From Erythrobacter sp. EC-HK427 (GTDB lineage: Bacteria; Pseudomonadota; Alphaproteobacteria; Sphingomonadales; Sphingomonadaceae): a DNA stretch of 64,000 bases. Of this stretch, positions 26,972-36,609 are shown piece after piece (positions within the stretch are counted from its first letter, which is position 1; each line of letters begins with the position of its first letter). Position numbers and translations under genes: made by a program. The stretch lies in NCBI RefSeq assembly GCF_902498745.1, contig NZ_LR701479.1:1757663-1821662 (forward strand). Direction: 5' to 3'. Below the pieces are notes generated by a model. That model saw only the letters and a program-made list of their open reading frames with translations, made no database searches and had not been told where the DNA came from.

Positions 26972-29121
26972 GCGACGGCACCGCAGAAACCGCGATCCGC
27001 AATTTCGCCCGCGCCACGGGGAAGCCGCTGGCACCGCAATGGAACGCGGAATTACAGGGTGAAAACCTGCCCGACGGCGTGGATGCTTTGGCCGGGATCC
27101 TCGGCAGAATCGGCTGGCAGCCCGCGCGCCGTATCAAAGGCCGCCCGCGCCCCGACCAGTTCCCGCTCATCGTTTTTGACGAAACCGTCGGCTGGGCCGT
27201 GGTGCGGCAATGGGATGGCGAAGAGGTGATGTCGCTGGTGGGCGAGCGCGGCGTGCTGCCGTTCGACCACGAACAGATATTCTTCACCGTCAACATCCCC
27301 GATCCGCTGGCCAAAGATGCAGGCGGCGCGGCGGCGGTGTTCTGGCGCGCGATCAAGCGCCGCAAGCAGCCGCTGGTGATGGCAGGCCTCGCCACGGTGT
27401 TCGCCAACCTGCTGACGCTGGCGACCTCGCTCTATTCGATGCAGCTGTATGACCGCGTGATTCCGCTGGCGAGTTACGACACGCTGATCGTGCTCACCGC
27501 CGGTGTTGCCTTCGCGCTGCTACTCGATCTGGTGCTGCGGAGCTTGCGCGCGCTGCTGATCGAGCGCGAGGCGCAGGATATCGATGCCGAGGTCAGCGAG
27601 TTTTTCTTCGCGCGGGCGCAGGCGATCCGGCTTGATGCGCGCCCGCCGGGGATCGGCACCATGGCCAGCCAGCTGCGCGGGCAAGAGCAAGTGCGGCAGG
27701 TCATGTCCTCGGGCTCGCTGTTCATGCTCGCCGATCTGCCGTTCGCGATCTTCTTTATCGTCGTCATCGCGACGATTGGCGGCCAGCTGGCGTTGGTGCC
27801 CATCGTCAGCCTGCCGATTGCCATGCTGCTGGCGTTTATCCTCAGCCGGATCATCCGCAACGGTACCGACCGCGCGCAAGTGAGCGGCAACCGCAAGAAC
27901 GGGATGCAGGTCGAATCGCTCGACGCGACCGAGACGATCAAGGCCAATCGCGGCGGCTGGTTCATGATGGGCCGCTGGAATCGCCTGGTGCGCGAAATCC
28001 ATCACTACGAACTGCCGGTGAAGAAGGCCTCCTCGGTTGCCGGATCGCTGTTCTCCACGCTGCAACAGACGGCCTATGTCGCGCTCATGGGCTGGGGTGC
28101 GTTCCTTGCTTCGCAGGGCGAAATCACCACCGGCGCGCTGCTGGCCTGTTCGATCATTGCCGGGCGCATCAACGGCCCGCTGGTGGCGCAGCTGCCCAAT
28201 CTGATCGTGCAATGGGGCTATGCGAAGTCTTCTTTGAAAGCGCTCGATTCGATCATGGCGCTGCCGCTCGACGCATCGAGCGGTGCAGGCGCCCTGCGGC
28301 CCGACAATTTGCAGGGCGGCTATGCCTTGAAAGATGTCGCCTTCGGCTATGCCGGAGCGCAGCGCGCGGCCTTGCAGATCGAATCGCTCAAGATCGAACC
28401 GGGCGAACGGGTCGCGGTGATCGGCGGCATCGGCTCGGGCAAATCTACGCTCATCAAGCTGCTGAGCGGGCTGTATATGCCGCAACAGGGCAGCGTGCTG
28501 CTGGCCAATCTTGATCTGGGGCAAGTGGCGGAAGACATTACCCGTCGCCACATCGGCTACGTCACGCAGGACGCGCGGCTGATCAACGGCACCTTGCGCG
28601 ACAATCTGGCGATGGGCATCGGCGATGTGACCGATGAAGAGATTATGGAAGTCGCCCGCCGAACGCGGCTCGACGCGATGATCGCTGGCCAGCAGGACGG
28701 GCTGAGCCTGCAAATCCAGGAAGGCGGGCGCGGCCTGTCGGGCGGGCAGCGCGCGATGGTGGGCATCAACCGGCTGTTGCTGTCCGAACCCAAAATCTGG
28801 CTGCTCGACGAGCCGACCGCCGCGCTGGACGAGGCGACCGAAACCGCTGCGCTGGGGGCGATCTTCGCGCAGCTCGAAGCCGATTCGATCCTTGTCATGG
28901 TGACGCACAAGATGAAGCTGCTCGAACGGTTCGACCGCATTATCGTGATGGCGAACGGCCAGATCACCAAGGACGGTTCTACCGAAAGCTTCAAACAGGA
29001 ATTGCAGGCGCGCGCGGCGCAGGCCAGAGGGCCGGGGTCAGCTTCGGGCGCAGCTTCAGTCAAGCCAGCCGCTACCGAGGGCACGATCACCGCATCGGTC
29101 AAAGGCAGGAAATTGTCATGA
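26968..29121 (+). CDS. Type I secretion ABC transporter (LapB/HlyB-like)
   Basis: 717 residues. An N-terminal C39-like domain (about 1-130) has no cysteine, so it is a non-cleaving docking domain as in LapB/HlyB. Six membrane helices follow (about 145-420), then the ATPase domain (about 455-690) with Walker A GGIGSGKST, signature GRGLSGGQR and Walker B WLLDEPTAALD. The C-terminal tail is low-complexity. The best match by architecture is exporters of RTX-type proteins or adhesins. Overlaps tolC-like and hlyD-like genes by four bases on each side. Confidence 0.9.
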   Translation: MSDGTAETAIRNFARATGKPLAPQWNAELQGENLPDGVDALAGILGRIGWQPARRIKGRPRPDQFPLIVFDETVGWAVVRQWDGEEVMSLVGERGVLPFDHEQIFFTVNIPDPLAKDAGGAAAVFWRAIKRRKQPLVMAGLATVFANLLTLATSLYSMQLYDRVIPLASYDTLIVLTAGVAFALLLDLVLRSLRALLIEREAQDIDAEVSEFFFARAQAIRLDARPPGIGTMASQLRGQEQVRQVMSSGSLFMLADLPFAIFFIVVIATIGGQLALVPIVSLPIAMLLAFILSRIIRNGTDRAQVSGNRKNGMQVESLDATETIKANRGGWFMMGRWNRLVREIHHYELPVKKASSVAGSLFSTLQQTAYVALMGWGAFLASQGEITTGALLACSIIAGRINGPLVAQLPNLIVQWGYAKSSLKALDSIMALPLDASSGAGALRPDNLQGGYALKDVAFGYAGAQRAALQIESLKIEPGERVAVIGGIGSGKSTLIKLLSGLYMPQQGSVLLANLDLGQVAEDITRRHIGYVTQDARLINGTLRDNLAMGIGDVTDEEIMEVARRTRLDAMIAGQQDGLSLQIQEGGRGLSGGQRAMVGINRLLLSEPKIWLLDEPTAALDEATETAALGAIFAQLEADSILVMVTHKMKLLERFDRIIVMANGQITKDGSTESFKQELQARAAQARGPGSASGAASVKPAATEGTITASVKGRKLS

Positions 29122-30269
29122 GCCGCTTTCGTACCTCGCACTGGATCATCCTGACCATCGCGGTTTGCGTGGCGGGCTTTGTCGCCTGGTCGCAATGGGC
29201 CGAGCTCGATCAGGTGACCCGCGCGCCGGGCCGCGTTGTACCTTACGCCCGCGTGCAGGTGGTGCAGAGCGAGGAAGGCGGCGCGATTTCCCGCATTCTG
29301 GTGCGCGAGGGCGATTATGTCGAAGCGGGGCAATTGCTGGTCGAACTCGATACGGTGCAGCTGACCGCGGGCGTGGCCGAAGCGCGGGGCCGCGTGGCGG
29401 CGCTCGAAAGCCGGATGGCGCGGATCGATGCCGAACTGTTCGACAAGCCGCTGAGCTTTCCTGTCAGCCTCAACGATTTTCCCGAATTCACCGCCAACCA
29501 GCGGCAGCTTTACGAGCGTCGCCGCGCGGCGCTGGTCGCCGAAACGGGATCGCTGCGGGGCATGGCCGACTTGCAGCAGGAAGAGCTCGATCTGAATATG
29601 CCGCTGCTGGAAACGGGCGATGTCGCGCGGTCCGAAATCATCCGGATGCAGCGCGCGATTGTCGAGACGGAAGGGCGCATTTCGAATATCCGCGCGCAAT
29701 ATATCCGCGATCTGCAAACCGAATTCGCGCAGACCGAGGAAGAACTGGTCGCCGCGCAGCAATTGCTCACCCAGCGGCAGGATAGCTTGCGCGGGGCATC
29801 GTTGACCGCGCCGACCGATGGGATTGTGAAGAATGTCCGCTTCACCACCGTGGGCGGCGTGCTGCGCCCGGGTGACGAGGTGCTGCAAATCGTGCCGACG
29901 GGCGAACGGCTGATCGTCGAAGCGCAGGTGCCGCCGCGCGATATCGCCTTTGTCTCGCTGGGCCAGCGCGCGCGGGTGAATTTCGACGCCTATGACAGCG
30001 CCGTCTATGGCAGCGGCGATGGCGAAGTGGTGTTCATCAGCCCCGATACGTTGTCGGAGGAAGGAGCGGACGGCACGGTCAACATCTATTACCGCGTCAA
30101 TTTGGAAGTCGACACCGCCACCATGCGCCCGCGCAACGAAGGCGAGCGGATCGATCTTCAACCGGGCATGACCGCCACGGCGGAAATCCTGACCGGCAGC
30201 CAGACAGTGTGGGAATATCTGACCAAGCCGCTGCTCAAAACCACGCGGCAATCGATGCAGGAGCGTTAG
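29118..30269 (+). CDS. HlyD-family type I secretion adaptor
   Basis: 383 residues with a single N-terminal membrane helix (about 8-26, WIILTIAVCVAGFVAW), the half-motif APGRVVPYARVQVVQSEEGG, a coiled-coil region (about 80-220) and the C-terminal half-motif LTAPTDGIVKNVRFTTVGGVLRPG. Connects the ABC exporter to TolC. Last gene of the operon; an inverted repeat follows 30 bases later. Confidence 0.9.
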   Translation: MSRFRTSHWIILTIAVCVAGFVAWSQWAELDQVTRAPGRVVPYARVQVVQSEEGGAISRILVREGDYVEAGQLLVELDTVQLTAGVAEARGRVAALESRMARIDAELFDKPLSFPVSLNDFPEFTANQRQLYERRRAALVAETGSLRGMADLQQEELDLNMPLLETGDVARSEIIRMQRAIVETEGRISNIRAQYIRDLQTEFAQTEEELVAAQQLLTQRQDSLRGASLTAPTDGIVKNVRFTTVGGVLRPGDEVLQIVPTGERLIVEAQVPPRDIAFVSLGQRARVNFDAYDSAVYGSGDGEVVFISPDTLSEEGADGTVNIYYRVNLEVDTATMRPRNEGERIDLQPGMTATAEILTGSQTVWEYLTKPLLKTTRQSMQER

Positions 30270-30299
30270 TGATCGATTACCCTTACCACACCCGTCTGT

Positions 30300-30382
30300 C
30301 CTGAGCTTGTCGAAGGACTGCTTTTTTCTTTCGACTAAGCGCCAAGTTTCAGAAGAAAGTGCAGCCCTTCGACAAGCTCAGG
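30300..30382. repeat. Dispersed inverted repeat, copy 1
   Basis: Arms CCTGAGCTTGTCGAAGG (30300-30316) and its exact complement (30366-30382), extended by near-matching flanks (GCAG/CTGC), enclose a 49-base T-rich spacer. The same arms and a similar CTTTTT spacer recur at 62542-62617. It separates two converging genes and can act as a terminator. The right arm supplies the stop codon of the DUF3445 gene. Confidence 0.9.
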
Positions 30383-31193
30383 GCAGTCGGGTTTCTTGTG
30401 ATTGCGCGTATTGCATAAGTTGCGAAGCCCAATACTCCGCCCCGCGTCGCTCCGCTTCCTCTGGCGGTATCGTTGCCACTGCTTCCACCAGTCGCGCCAG
30501 ATTGTCGGGAGACAAAGCAGCCAGCGGCTCCACATACACGCCAATCGTGAACACGATCGCGCCCGTTTGCGGCAGGCGTCGCAGGGTCTGCCGCTCGCTG
30601 CGCACGAACAGTGTCTCGCCCGCATTCTCCGCCGTCACGCCCGCAAAGGTGACCGATTGCGGCTCGGTATCGATCCAGCGCAGCGCAGGGGTGGGCGCGA
30701 CGAACCAGTTGCAGCGCCCGAAAATCCTCCCGGGTTTGAGCGAGGCCATAAAATGGTCGACCCCGCTCGCCAATTGCTCGGCATAGCCGTGGATTGGCTT
30801 GTGCAAACCGATCAGCGGCTGGCCCATCTTGTCCGCCGGATGCCAGTCGGTGGGAAATGCCACCGCCGCACCTGCCAGCCGGTAGACACCCGCAGCATCG
30901 GGCATGAGCAGACACATATCCTCCCACGCTGCACGCGCGGCACCTTCCAGCCCGACAGTAGTGCCGAGCATCACCGCCAGTTCCGCCCCCGCATTTTGCG
31001 CGCAGGCCATCACCTGCACGCTATCAGGAAGCGCATCGAACGCCGCCGCGCGCGCGGCGAGATCAGGCTCGGGCTGCAACCACTCGCTTTCGGAAAGCGC
31101 CGCCAGCCCCATCCGCAAAGCCCCGCCGCCGCGCGCCTTGGGTAGCAGCGCGTTGACGCCAAAGCCAAGGCGCGGCTCAGTCTGCGCGCGCAT
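30378..31193 (-). CDS. DUF3445 family protein (haem-dependent oxidative N-demethylase-like)
   Basis: 271 residues of the DUF3445 family, which includes the catalytic subunit of haem-dependent oxidative N-demethylases acting on secondary amines. Recognised by FVRSERQTLRRLPQTGAIVF and the HKPIHGYAEQLASGVDHFM region. The usual partner subunits (reductase, ferredoxin) are not nearby, so the substrate is unknown. The first bases overlap the esterase gene. The last codons and TGA come from the right arm of the repeat at 30366-30382, so the C-terminus may have been altered by repeat insertion. Confidence 0.75.
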   Translation of the reverse strand: MRAQTEPRLGFGVNALLPKARGGGALRMGLAALSESEWLQPEPDLAARAAAFDALPDSVQVMACAQNAGAELAVMLGTTVGLEGAARAAWEDMCLLMPDAAGVYRLAGAAVAFPTDWHPADKMGQPLIGLHKPIHGYAEQLASGVDHFMASLKPGRIFGRCNWFVAPTPALRWIDTEPQSVTFAGVTAENAGETLFVRSERQTLRRLPQTGAIVFTIGVYVEPLAALSPDNLARLVEAVATIPPEEAERRGAEYWASQLMQYAQSQETRLP

Positions 31194-32052
31194 CCCGTGT
31201 CACCCGATGTGCGAATTCCGCAATATCCGCCAGCACCGGCGCTTTGTCGCGGAAGGGGCGGGAGATGGCGGTGATGATCTCGATATGGTCTATGTCTGCA
31301 TAGACCACCATCTCCGCCTCCACCCCCGCAGCCGTGAGCCGCGCGCGCAAGGCTTCGGAATTGCGCGGTTTGACCGTGGTGTCGATATCGCCGGTCAGCA
31401 GCAGCGCGGGTGGCGCGGTTTCGTCGGCATAGGTCACCGGCTGCGTCTCCAACGGCTGCGGCCACTGGCTGAAGGCGGCAATGGTTGAGTCGGTATCGAA
31501 GGGATAGAAATCATACGGCCCCGCCAGCCCGACAAAGCCCGCCACCGCGTCGCGGTCGTCGCCCAGCCATCGCGGATCATGCGCCAGCATCGCACCATTA
31601 TACGCCCCTGCTGAATGCCCGCCAATCACGATCCGCTCCCCGTCGCCGCCAAAGCGCGCGATATTGCCGCGCACCCAGCGGAAGGCCGCCGCGCTATCCT
31701 CGACAAAACCGGGAAAGCGCACTTCGGGGACGAGACGGTAATCGGCAATCACGACGACAAATCCCTGCGCCGCCAGCGCCCGCCCAACCCAGCTATAGCC
31801 GCTTCGCGTCCCACTGTTCCAGCTGCCGCCATAGAGCCAGAAGATCACCGGGCGGCTGCCGTCTGAGGCTGTGGCGGGGGCGTAGATGTCGAGCTGCTGG
31901 AGCGGATGCTCGCCATAGGCGATCCCTTCCGCGATCAGCGCACTGCCCGCGTCCTTGGGCACCAGTGCATCGAAGGTGCGCAATCGGTCATAGTAAAAGG
32001 CAGAGCCGATGGCGACCAAGGCGATGAGGGGGAGGGCGAGTAGGTAGCGCAT
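31177..32052 (-). CDS. Alpha/beta hydrolase (carboxylesterase-like), membrane-anchored or exported
   Basis: 291 residues with an N-terminal hydrophobic segment (about 3-20, possible signal anchor). The esterase motif is YGGSWNSGT (HGGG-like oxyanion hole), the nucleophile elbow is GGHSAGA near 147, then LLTGDIDTTVKP (acid) and IDHIEI (His). Similar to BD-FAE/HSL-like esterases. Overlaps the DUF3445 gene by 17 bases, so the two are probably co-translated. Substrate unknown. Confidence 0.82.
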   Translation of the reverse strand: MRYLLALPLIALVAIGSAFYYDRLRTFDALVPKDAGSALIAEGIAYGEHPLQQLDIYAPATASDGSRPVIFWLYGGSWNSGTRSGYSWVGRALAAQGFVVVIADYRLVPEVRFPGFVEDSAAAFRWVRGNIARFGGDGERIVIGGHSAGAYNGAMLAHDPRWLGDDRDAVAGFVGLAGPYDFYPFDTDSTIAAFSQWPQPLETQPVTYADETAPPALLLTGDIDTTVKPRNSEALRARLTAAGVEAEMVVYADIDHIEIITAISRPFRDKAPVLADIAEFAHRVTRDARAD

Positions 32053-32138
32053 GGCTTGCGTTTCGGTGAGGGGAGGCGGGAGGTCAACTGCCAGAGTTTC
32101 GATTTACGCCTATGACGCAATCTCCTAGGGCGAGATCT

Positions 32139-33254
32139 ATGACACAAGCACCCCTCGCAGGCATGAAAGTCGTCGAGCTCGCGCGTATTCTTGCGGGGCC
32201 GTGGGCAGGGCAGGTGCTCGCCGATCTGGGGGCGGAGGTCGTCAAGGTCGAAAGTCCTGAAGGCGACGATACCCGCAAATGGGGGCCACCCTTTATCGAG
32301 CGCGCGGATGGCAGCCAGGACGCTGCCTATTTCCATGCCGCGAACAGGGGCAAGTCCTCGATCATCGCCGATTTCGCTGATCCGGCCGACCTGGCCCGCG
32401 TCAAGGCCATGATCGCCGACGCCGACGTCGTGATCGAGAATTTCAAACTGGGCGGCCTCGCCAAATTCGGCCTCGACTATGCCAGCCTTGCAGAGGCGCA
32501 CCCGCGCCTCGTCTATTGTTCGATCACCGGCTTCGGGCAGGACGGGCCCTATGCGCCGCGCGCGGGATATGATTTTATCATTCAAGGCATGAGCGGGATC
32601 ATGGATTTGACCGGCGAACCCGATGGCGCGCCGCAGAAGATCGGCGTCGCCTATGCCGATATTATGACCGGGCTTTACGCCGTGATCGGCATCCAGGCGG
32701 CCTTGCGCCAGCGCGATGTGACGGGGCGCGGGCAACTGGTCGATATGGCGCTGTTCGACGTGATGGTCGGCACGCTCGCCAATCAGGCGATGAACTATCT
32801 GGCGAGCGGGCAGGAGCCCAAGCGACTGGGCAATGCCCATCCCAATATCGCGCCGTATGAAGCATTCCGCGCACAGGACGGCTGGCTGATCGTGGCGGTG
32901 GGGAACGACCGCCAGTTCGAACGCCTTTGCGCAGTGATCGATCTGCCCGCCCAAGAGGAATGGCGCAGCAATGCCGGACGGGTGGCGCACCGCTCGGCGC
33001 TGTCGGCTGCCATTACGCGCCGCATCGCCGGATGGGCGCGCGACGATCTGCTGGCCCGGCTCGAAGCGGTGGGCGTGCCTGCCGGGCCGATCAATACGGT
33101 GGCACAGGCGCTATCCGATCCGCAGATTACAGCGCGGGGCATGGTGGCGGAGCTGGACGAGGGCATTCGCGGCCTGCGCACGCCGATCCGCTTCTCTGAC
33201 GCGGAATTGGCGGTGGGCAAGGCTTCGCCCGCTTTGGCAATGAAGGACAGCTGA
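32139..33254 (+). CDS. CaiB/BaiF (class III) CoA-transferase
   Basis: 371 residues. Family motifs LAGMKVVELARILAGPWAGQ (split), LGAEVVKVESPEGDDTR, ENFKLGGLAKFGLDY and a likely catalytic Asp in the MDLTGEPDG region. The layout and sequence resemble succinyl-CoA:glutarate CoA-transferase. Together with the glutaryl-CoA dehydrogenase gene 1.5 kb away this suggests glutarate activation in lysine/tryptophan breakdown (inference). Start ATG 32139 is preferred over 32112 because AGGGCGAG lies upstream. Confidence 0.85.
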   Translation: MTQAPLAGMKVVELARILAGPWAGQVLADLGAEVVKVESPEGDDTRKWGPPFIERADGSQDAAYFHAANRGKSSIIADFADPADLARVKAMIADADVVIENFKLGGLAKFGLDYASLAEAHPRLVYCSITGFGQDGPYAPRAGYDFIIQGMSGIMDLTGEPDGAPQKIGVAYADIMTGLYAVIGIQAALRQRDVTGRGQLVDMALFDVMVGTLANQAMNYLASGQEPKRLGNAHPNIAPYEAFRAQDGWLIVAVGNDRQFERLCAVIDLPAQEEWRSNAGRVAHRSALSAAITRRIAGWARDDLLARLEAVGVPAGPINTVAQALSDPQITARGMVAELDEGIRGLRTPIRFSDAELAVGKASPALAMKDS

Positions 33255-33295
33255 TACGGTCGGCGCCGCCGCTGCCAGCACCCAAAGAGCGCATA

Positions 33296-33331
33296 GAAAA
33301 AGGGCCAGAGGATTGCTCCTCCGGCCCTTTT
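33296..33331. terminator. Bidirectional terminator between CoA-transferase and OmpA genes
   Basis: Stem AAAAAGGGCCAGAGGA / TCCTCCGGCCCTTTT with a short TTGC loop and one mismatch, flanked by A-run and T-run. It can serve both converging genes. Confidence 0.88.
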
Positions 33332-33354
33332 CTTATGCCATTGGCTGGCAGTGA

Positions 33355-34572
33355 TTACATGCCCGAACCCGGGCCGTAGGTCACTTCCACGCGGCGGTTC
33401 TGCAGCTCGCGGACACCGTCAGCGGTGGGAACGCGGTTCTGCGATTCGCCGAAGGCTTCGCTCATGATGCGAGCAGCCGGGATGCCGCGACCGGTGAGGT
33501 ACTGCTGCACAGCGGCGTTACGACGCTGCGAGAGGCCCACGTTGTACTGCGTCGAACCCGAACGGTCTGCGTGACCGGCGAGCATGACGCGAGCGGTGCC
33601 GCAGTTGCTGTAGGCGCTGACGGCGCTGTTGAGCACGTTGGCAGCTTCCGGCGTGATGGTCGATTCGTCCCAATCGAAGAACACGATGTACGGGCCGGTT
33701 TCGCACGGCTGAACCGTCGGCTGCGTCGGCTGAACCGGGCGCGGTGCCACCACAGGCGGAGTAACCTGACGCGGAGGCTCGACTACCACCGGCGGGACAA
33801 CGGGCGCGTCACCACCAAGGAAGAAGCGGATACCGATCGAGCCGAGGTGCTGCACGGGATCGGTTTCCAGCGTTGCGGGAAGCAGAATGTTGTCCAGCGC
33901 GGCTTCGTCGAACAGGCGGCGATACTTGTATTCCGCGAACAGTTCGGTGTTCTCGCCCAGATTGCCCGACAGGCCGACAATGCCCTGATAGGCGAAGGTC
34001 GTGTCTGCATCGTTGACCACGGACACGCCGCCGGGCGCATAGTCCACGTCGATCGCGTAGATACCGGCGCCAGCGCCGATATAGGGCGAAACCGAACCAA
34101 GGTCGAAATCATACAGGATGTTGAGGAACGCGCCGATGCTTTCCACATCGCCGGTTGCATCAGCCAGCAGTTCGCCAACCGAGGTGCCGGTGAAAGCGCC
34201 GCGGGTCAGGATGTTGGCATCCGGATCTTCGATCAGCACGCCGCCGATGCGCAGATCGCGGTGATATTCGAGATCGTAGGCAACATAGCTGCCTTCGAGT
34301 TCGATACGCAGACCGCCGTCAAACGCGTAACCGATCTGGCCGCCAACGTTCCAGCCGAGATCGGCATTCGTTTCGAACGAATAGCCGGTGCCGCTGGGGA
34401 TCGCGGGATAAGCACCGATCGTGGTTGCATCGATATCTGCCGTGGTGACACCATTGTTGGTGACGTTTTCAGCAGTGGCAACGCCGCCGCTGATGGCAAT
34501 ATACGGGTCTGCATGGGCAGCACCCGGTACGGCAAGCGCCACTACGGACGCCGAGAGCAGTAGTTTCCTCAT
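33355..34572 (-). CDS. OmpA-family outer membrane protein
   Basis: 405 residues. Start ATG 34572 with AAGGAAA five bases upstream; signal peptide MRKLLLSASVVALAVPGAAHA-type. N-terminal beta-barrel region (about 22-250) with alternating aromatic ends, a proline/valine-rich hinge (about 265-295, VVEPPRQVTPPVVAPRPVQP), and an OmpA C-terminal peptidoglycan-binding domain (GHADRSGSTQYNVGLSQRR). The extra six codons to 34593 are not used. An AT-rich 150-bp upstream region is likely to hold a strong promoter. Confidence 0.9.
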   Translation of the reverse strand: MRKLLLSASVVALAVPGAAHADPYIAISGGVATAENVTNNGVTTADIDATTIGAYPAIPSGTGYSFETNADLGWNVGGQIGYAFDGGLRIELEGSYVAYDLEYHRDLRIGGVLIEDPDANILTRGAFTGTSVGELLADATGDVESIGAFLNILYDFDLGSVSPYIGAGAGIYAIDVDYAPGGVSVVNDADTTFAYQGIVGLSGNLGENTELFAEYKYRRLFDEAALDNILLPATLETDPVQHLGSIGIRFFLGGDAPVVPPVVVEPPRQVTPPVVAPRPVQPTQPTVQPCETGPYIVFFDWDESTITPEAANVLNSAVSAYSNCGTARVMLAGHADRSGSTQYNVGLSQRRNAAVQQYLTGRGIPAARIMSEAFGESQNRVPTADGVRELQNRRVEVTYGPGSGM

Positions 34573-34725
34573 TGTGTTTCCTTCACATTTCACACGGCCA
34601 ATCTTTGACCGCGCTATACCATCGCAATTGCCTTAATGCCCTAACGTTCCGCAACTGCGAAGTAAAATTTTTGTTCACTTTTTGCGACGTTGCGAATTTG
34701 TCACAGTTTACGCACTGGAGAACGC

Positions 34726-35910
34726 TCAAAAGGCGGAAATACCGGTAATCGCCCGCCCCAGAATCAGCGCGTGCACGTCATGCGTGCCTTCATAGGTGTT
34801 CACGGTTTCGAGATTCGCCATGTGGCGCATCACTTGATATTCGCCGGAAATCCCGTTCCCGCCATGCATATCGCGCGCGGTGCGTGCCATGGCAAGCGCT
34901 TTGCCGACATTGTTGCGTTTCACCACGCTGATCATCTCCGGCGCGAATTTGCCTTCATCCATCAACCGCCCGACGCGCAGGGAGCCTTGCAGGCCAAGGG
35001 CAATCTCGCTCGCCATATCGGCCAGTTTGAGCTGGTAAAGCTGCTTGGACGCAAGCGGGACGCCGAACTGGTGGCGATCAAGGCCATATTGCCGCGCCGC
35101 ATGATAGCAGAACTCGGCGGCCCCCATGCTGCCCCACGAAATGCCGTAGCGCGCGCGGTTGAGGCAGCCGAACGGGCCTTTCATGCCTTCCACATCGGGC
35201 AGCAGCGCACCGGCGGGCAGTTTCACCTCGTCCATCTGGATCATGCCGGTGGTGCTTGCGCGCAAAGAGAGCTTGCCGCGAATCTTCGGCGCGTCCAGCC
35301 CCGCCATGCCCTTTTCGAGCACGAAGCCGCGCACCTTGCCGCCATGCGCCTCTGACTTCGCCCAGACGACGAAGACATCGGCGAAGGGCGCGTTGGAAAT
35401 CCATGTCTTCGCGCCGGAAATCGAATAGCCGTCGCCATCCTTTTTGGCATAGGTGCGCATTCCCGCGGGGTCGGAACCGGCATCGGGTTCGGTCAGGCCG
35501 AAGCAACCGATCAGTTCTCCGCTGGCGAGGCCGGGAAGATATTTGCGGCGCTGTTCATCCGAACCATAGGCGTGGATCGGATACATCACGAGGCTCGACT
35601 GCACGCTCGCCATCGAGCGGTAACCGCTGTCCACCCGTTCGATCTCGCGCGCGACAAGACCATAGGCGACATAGCTCGCGCCCGATCCGCCGAATTCCTC
35701 GGGGATCGTCACGCCGAGCAGGCCTGCCTGCCCCATCAGCGGGAACAGTTCGGGCGTGTCCGCCTCTTCGGCATAGGCCTCGATCACGCGCGGCTGCAGC
35801 TCGCTTTGCGCAAAGCCGTGCGCCGCATCGCGCACCATGCGTTCCTCTTCGGTCAGCTGGTCGTCGAGATTGAAGGGGTCGGCCCAATCGAAGGGAACCA
35901 TACCGGCCAT
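34726..35910 (-). CDS. gcdH: Glutaryl-CoA dehydrogenase (acyl-CoA dehydrogenase family)
   Basis: 394 residues, FAD flavoenzyme oxidising and decarboxylating glutaryl-CoA to crotonyl-CoA. Family-specific features: [37 protein letters not shown], and the catalytic Glu in [10 protein letters not shown] near the C-terminus. ATG 35910 has AAAGGAG upstream. Works with the CoA-transferase at 32139-33254 in the same pathway (inference). Confidence 0.9.
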   Translation of the reverse strand: MAGMVPFDWADPFNLDDQLTEEERMVRDAAHGFAQSELQPRVIEAYAEEADTPELFPLMGQAGLLGVTIPEEFGGSGASYVAYGLVAREIERVDSGYRSMASVQSSLVMYPIHAYGSDEQRRKYLPGLASGELIGCFGLTEPDAGSDPAGMRTYAKKDGDGYSISGAKTWISNAPFADVFVVWAKSEAHGGKVRGFVLEKGMAGLDAPKIRGKLSLRASTTGMIQMDEVKLPAGALLPDVEGMKGPFGCLNRARYGISWGSMGAAEFCYHAARQYGLDRHQFGVPLASKQLYQLKLADMASEIALGLQGSLRVGRLMDEGKFAPEMISVVKRNNVGKALAMARTARDMHGGNGISGEYQVMRHMANLETVNTYEGTHDVHALILGRAITGISAF

Positions 35911-36000
35911 AAAACTAGTCTCCTTTGAAACCGCCTGTAGGTTTTCAGCGCGGGCGGAGCAAGGCGGGATATCGGCCGTGGGCGCGCAACGGATGCGCGC

Positions 36001-36585
36001 TCAAAGTTTGCCGAAGCGTGCTTCGTATCCGGCGAGATCGTCAGCGGCGAGAAGCTGCGCTTGCGCCACCCAATCGTCGCGGCGGATGCGGCCTTCGAAG
36101 CGGCCGAGTGTTGCATCGATCCGGTCGATATCGGCATCGCTCCAGGCGGCGATTTGCGCGAAGCTGGTGACGCCCTGTTCGGCGAGCAGGGTGACAAGCT
36201 TCGGCCCGACCCCTTTGATACGGCGCAAGTCGTCGCCCTCGCTGCCCGCTTGCGCTGTCGGCGCGGCAGCCATTTCCCTGATCGCTTCGCGCGCCGGAAC
36301 CGCTGCGCCTGCCTCGGCATCGGCAGCGGCAGGTGCGGCGGCGACCGCGTCGGAATTGGCCGTTGCCGAAAGCGGTCCGGGCGAGGATGAGGGCGCGTCC
36401 TTTGCTACCGCAGCGGGCGCGTCGATCAGCGCCTGGTTGCGCTTGGCACCGCCGGTTGCGTCGGGCTTGTCCTCGATCTCCACGCGGGTTTTGCGGTTGG
36501 CGCTGAAAATCCACCAGGCAATGACAAGGCCCAGCACAAAGGCGGCGAGCACCAGATACCAGTATTCTGCAAGCAATTCAGGCAT
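36001..36585 (-). CDS. Membrane-anchored protein with helix-hairpin-helix domain
   Basis: 194 residues. One N-terminal membrane helix (about 9-27, YLVLAAFVLGLVIAWWIFSA), a long Ala/Pro-rich linker (about 50-115), and a C-terminal helix-hairpin-helix-like domain with DDLRRIKGVGPKLVTLLAEQ and FAQIAAWSDADID. This domain resembles the C-terminal extension seen in some alphaproteobacterial NuoE proteins. Function unknown. A 29-residue membrane protein gene lies 25 bp upstream in the same direction. Confidence 0.75.
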   Translation of the reverse strand: MPELLAEYWYLVLAAFVLGLVIAWWIFSANRKTRVEIEDKPDATGGAKRNQALIDAPAAVAKDAPSSSPGPLSATANSDAVAAAPAAADAEAGAAVPAREAIREMAAAPTAQAGSEGDDLRRIKGVGPKLVTLLAEQGVTSFAQIAAWSDADIDRIDATLGRFEGRIRRDDWVAQAQLLAADDLAGYEARFGKL

Positions 36586-36609
36586 GGGCGAGTTCCGTTA
36601 GAGTGAATA

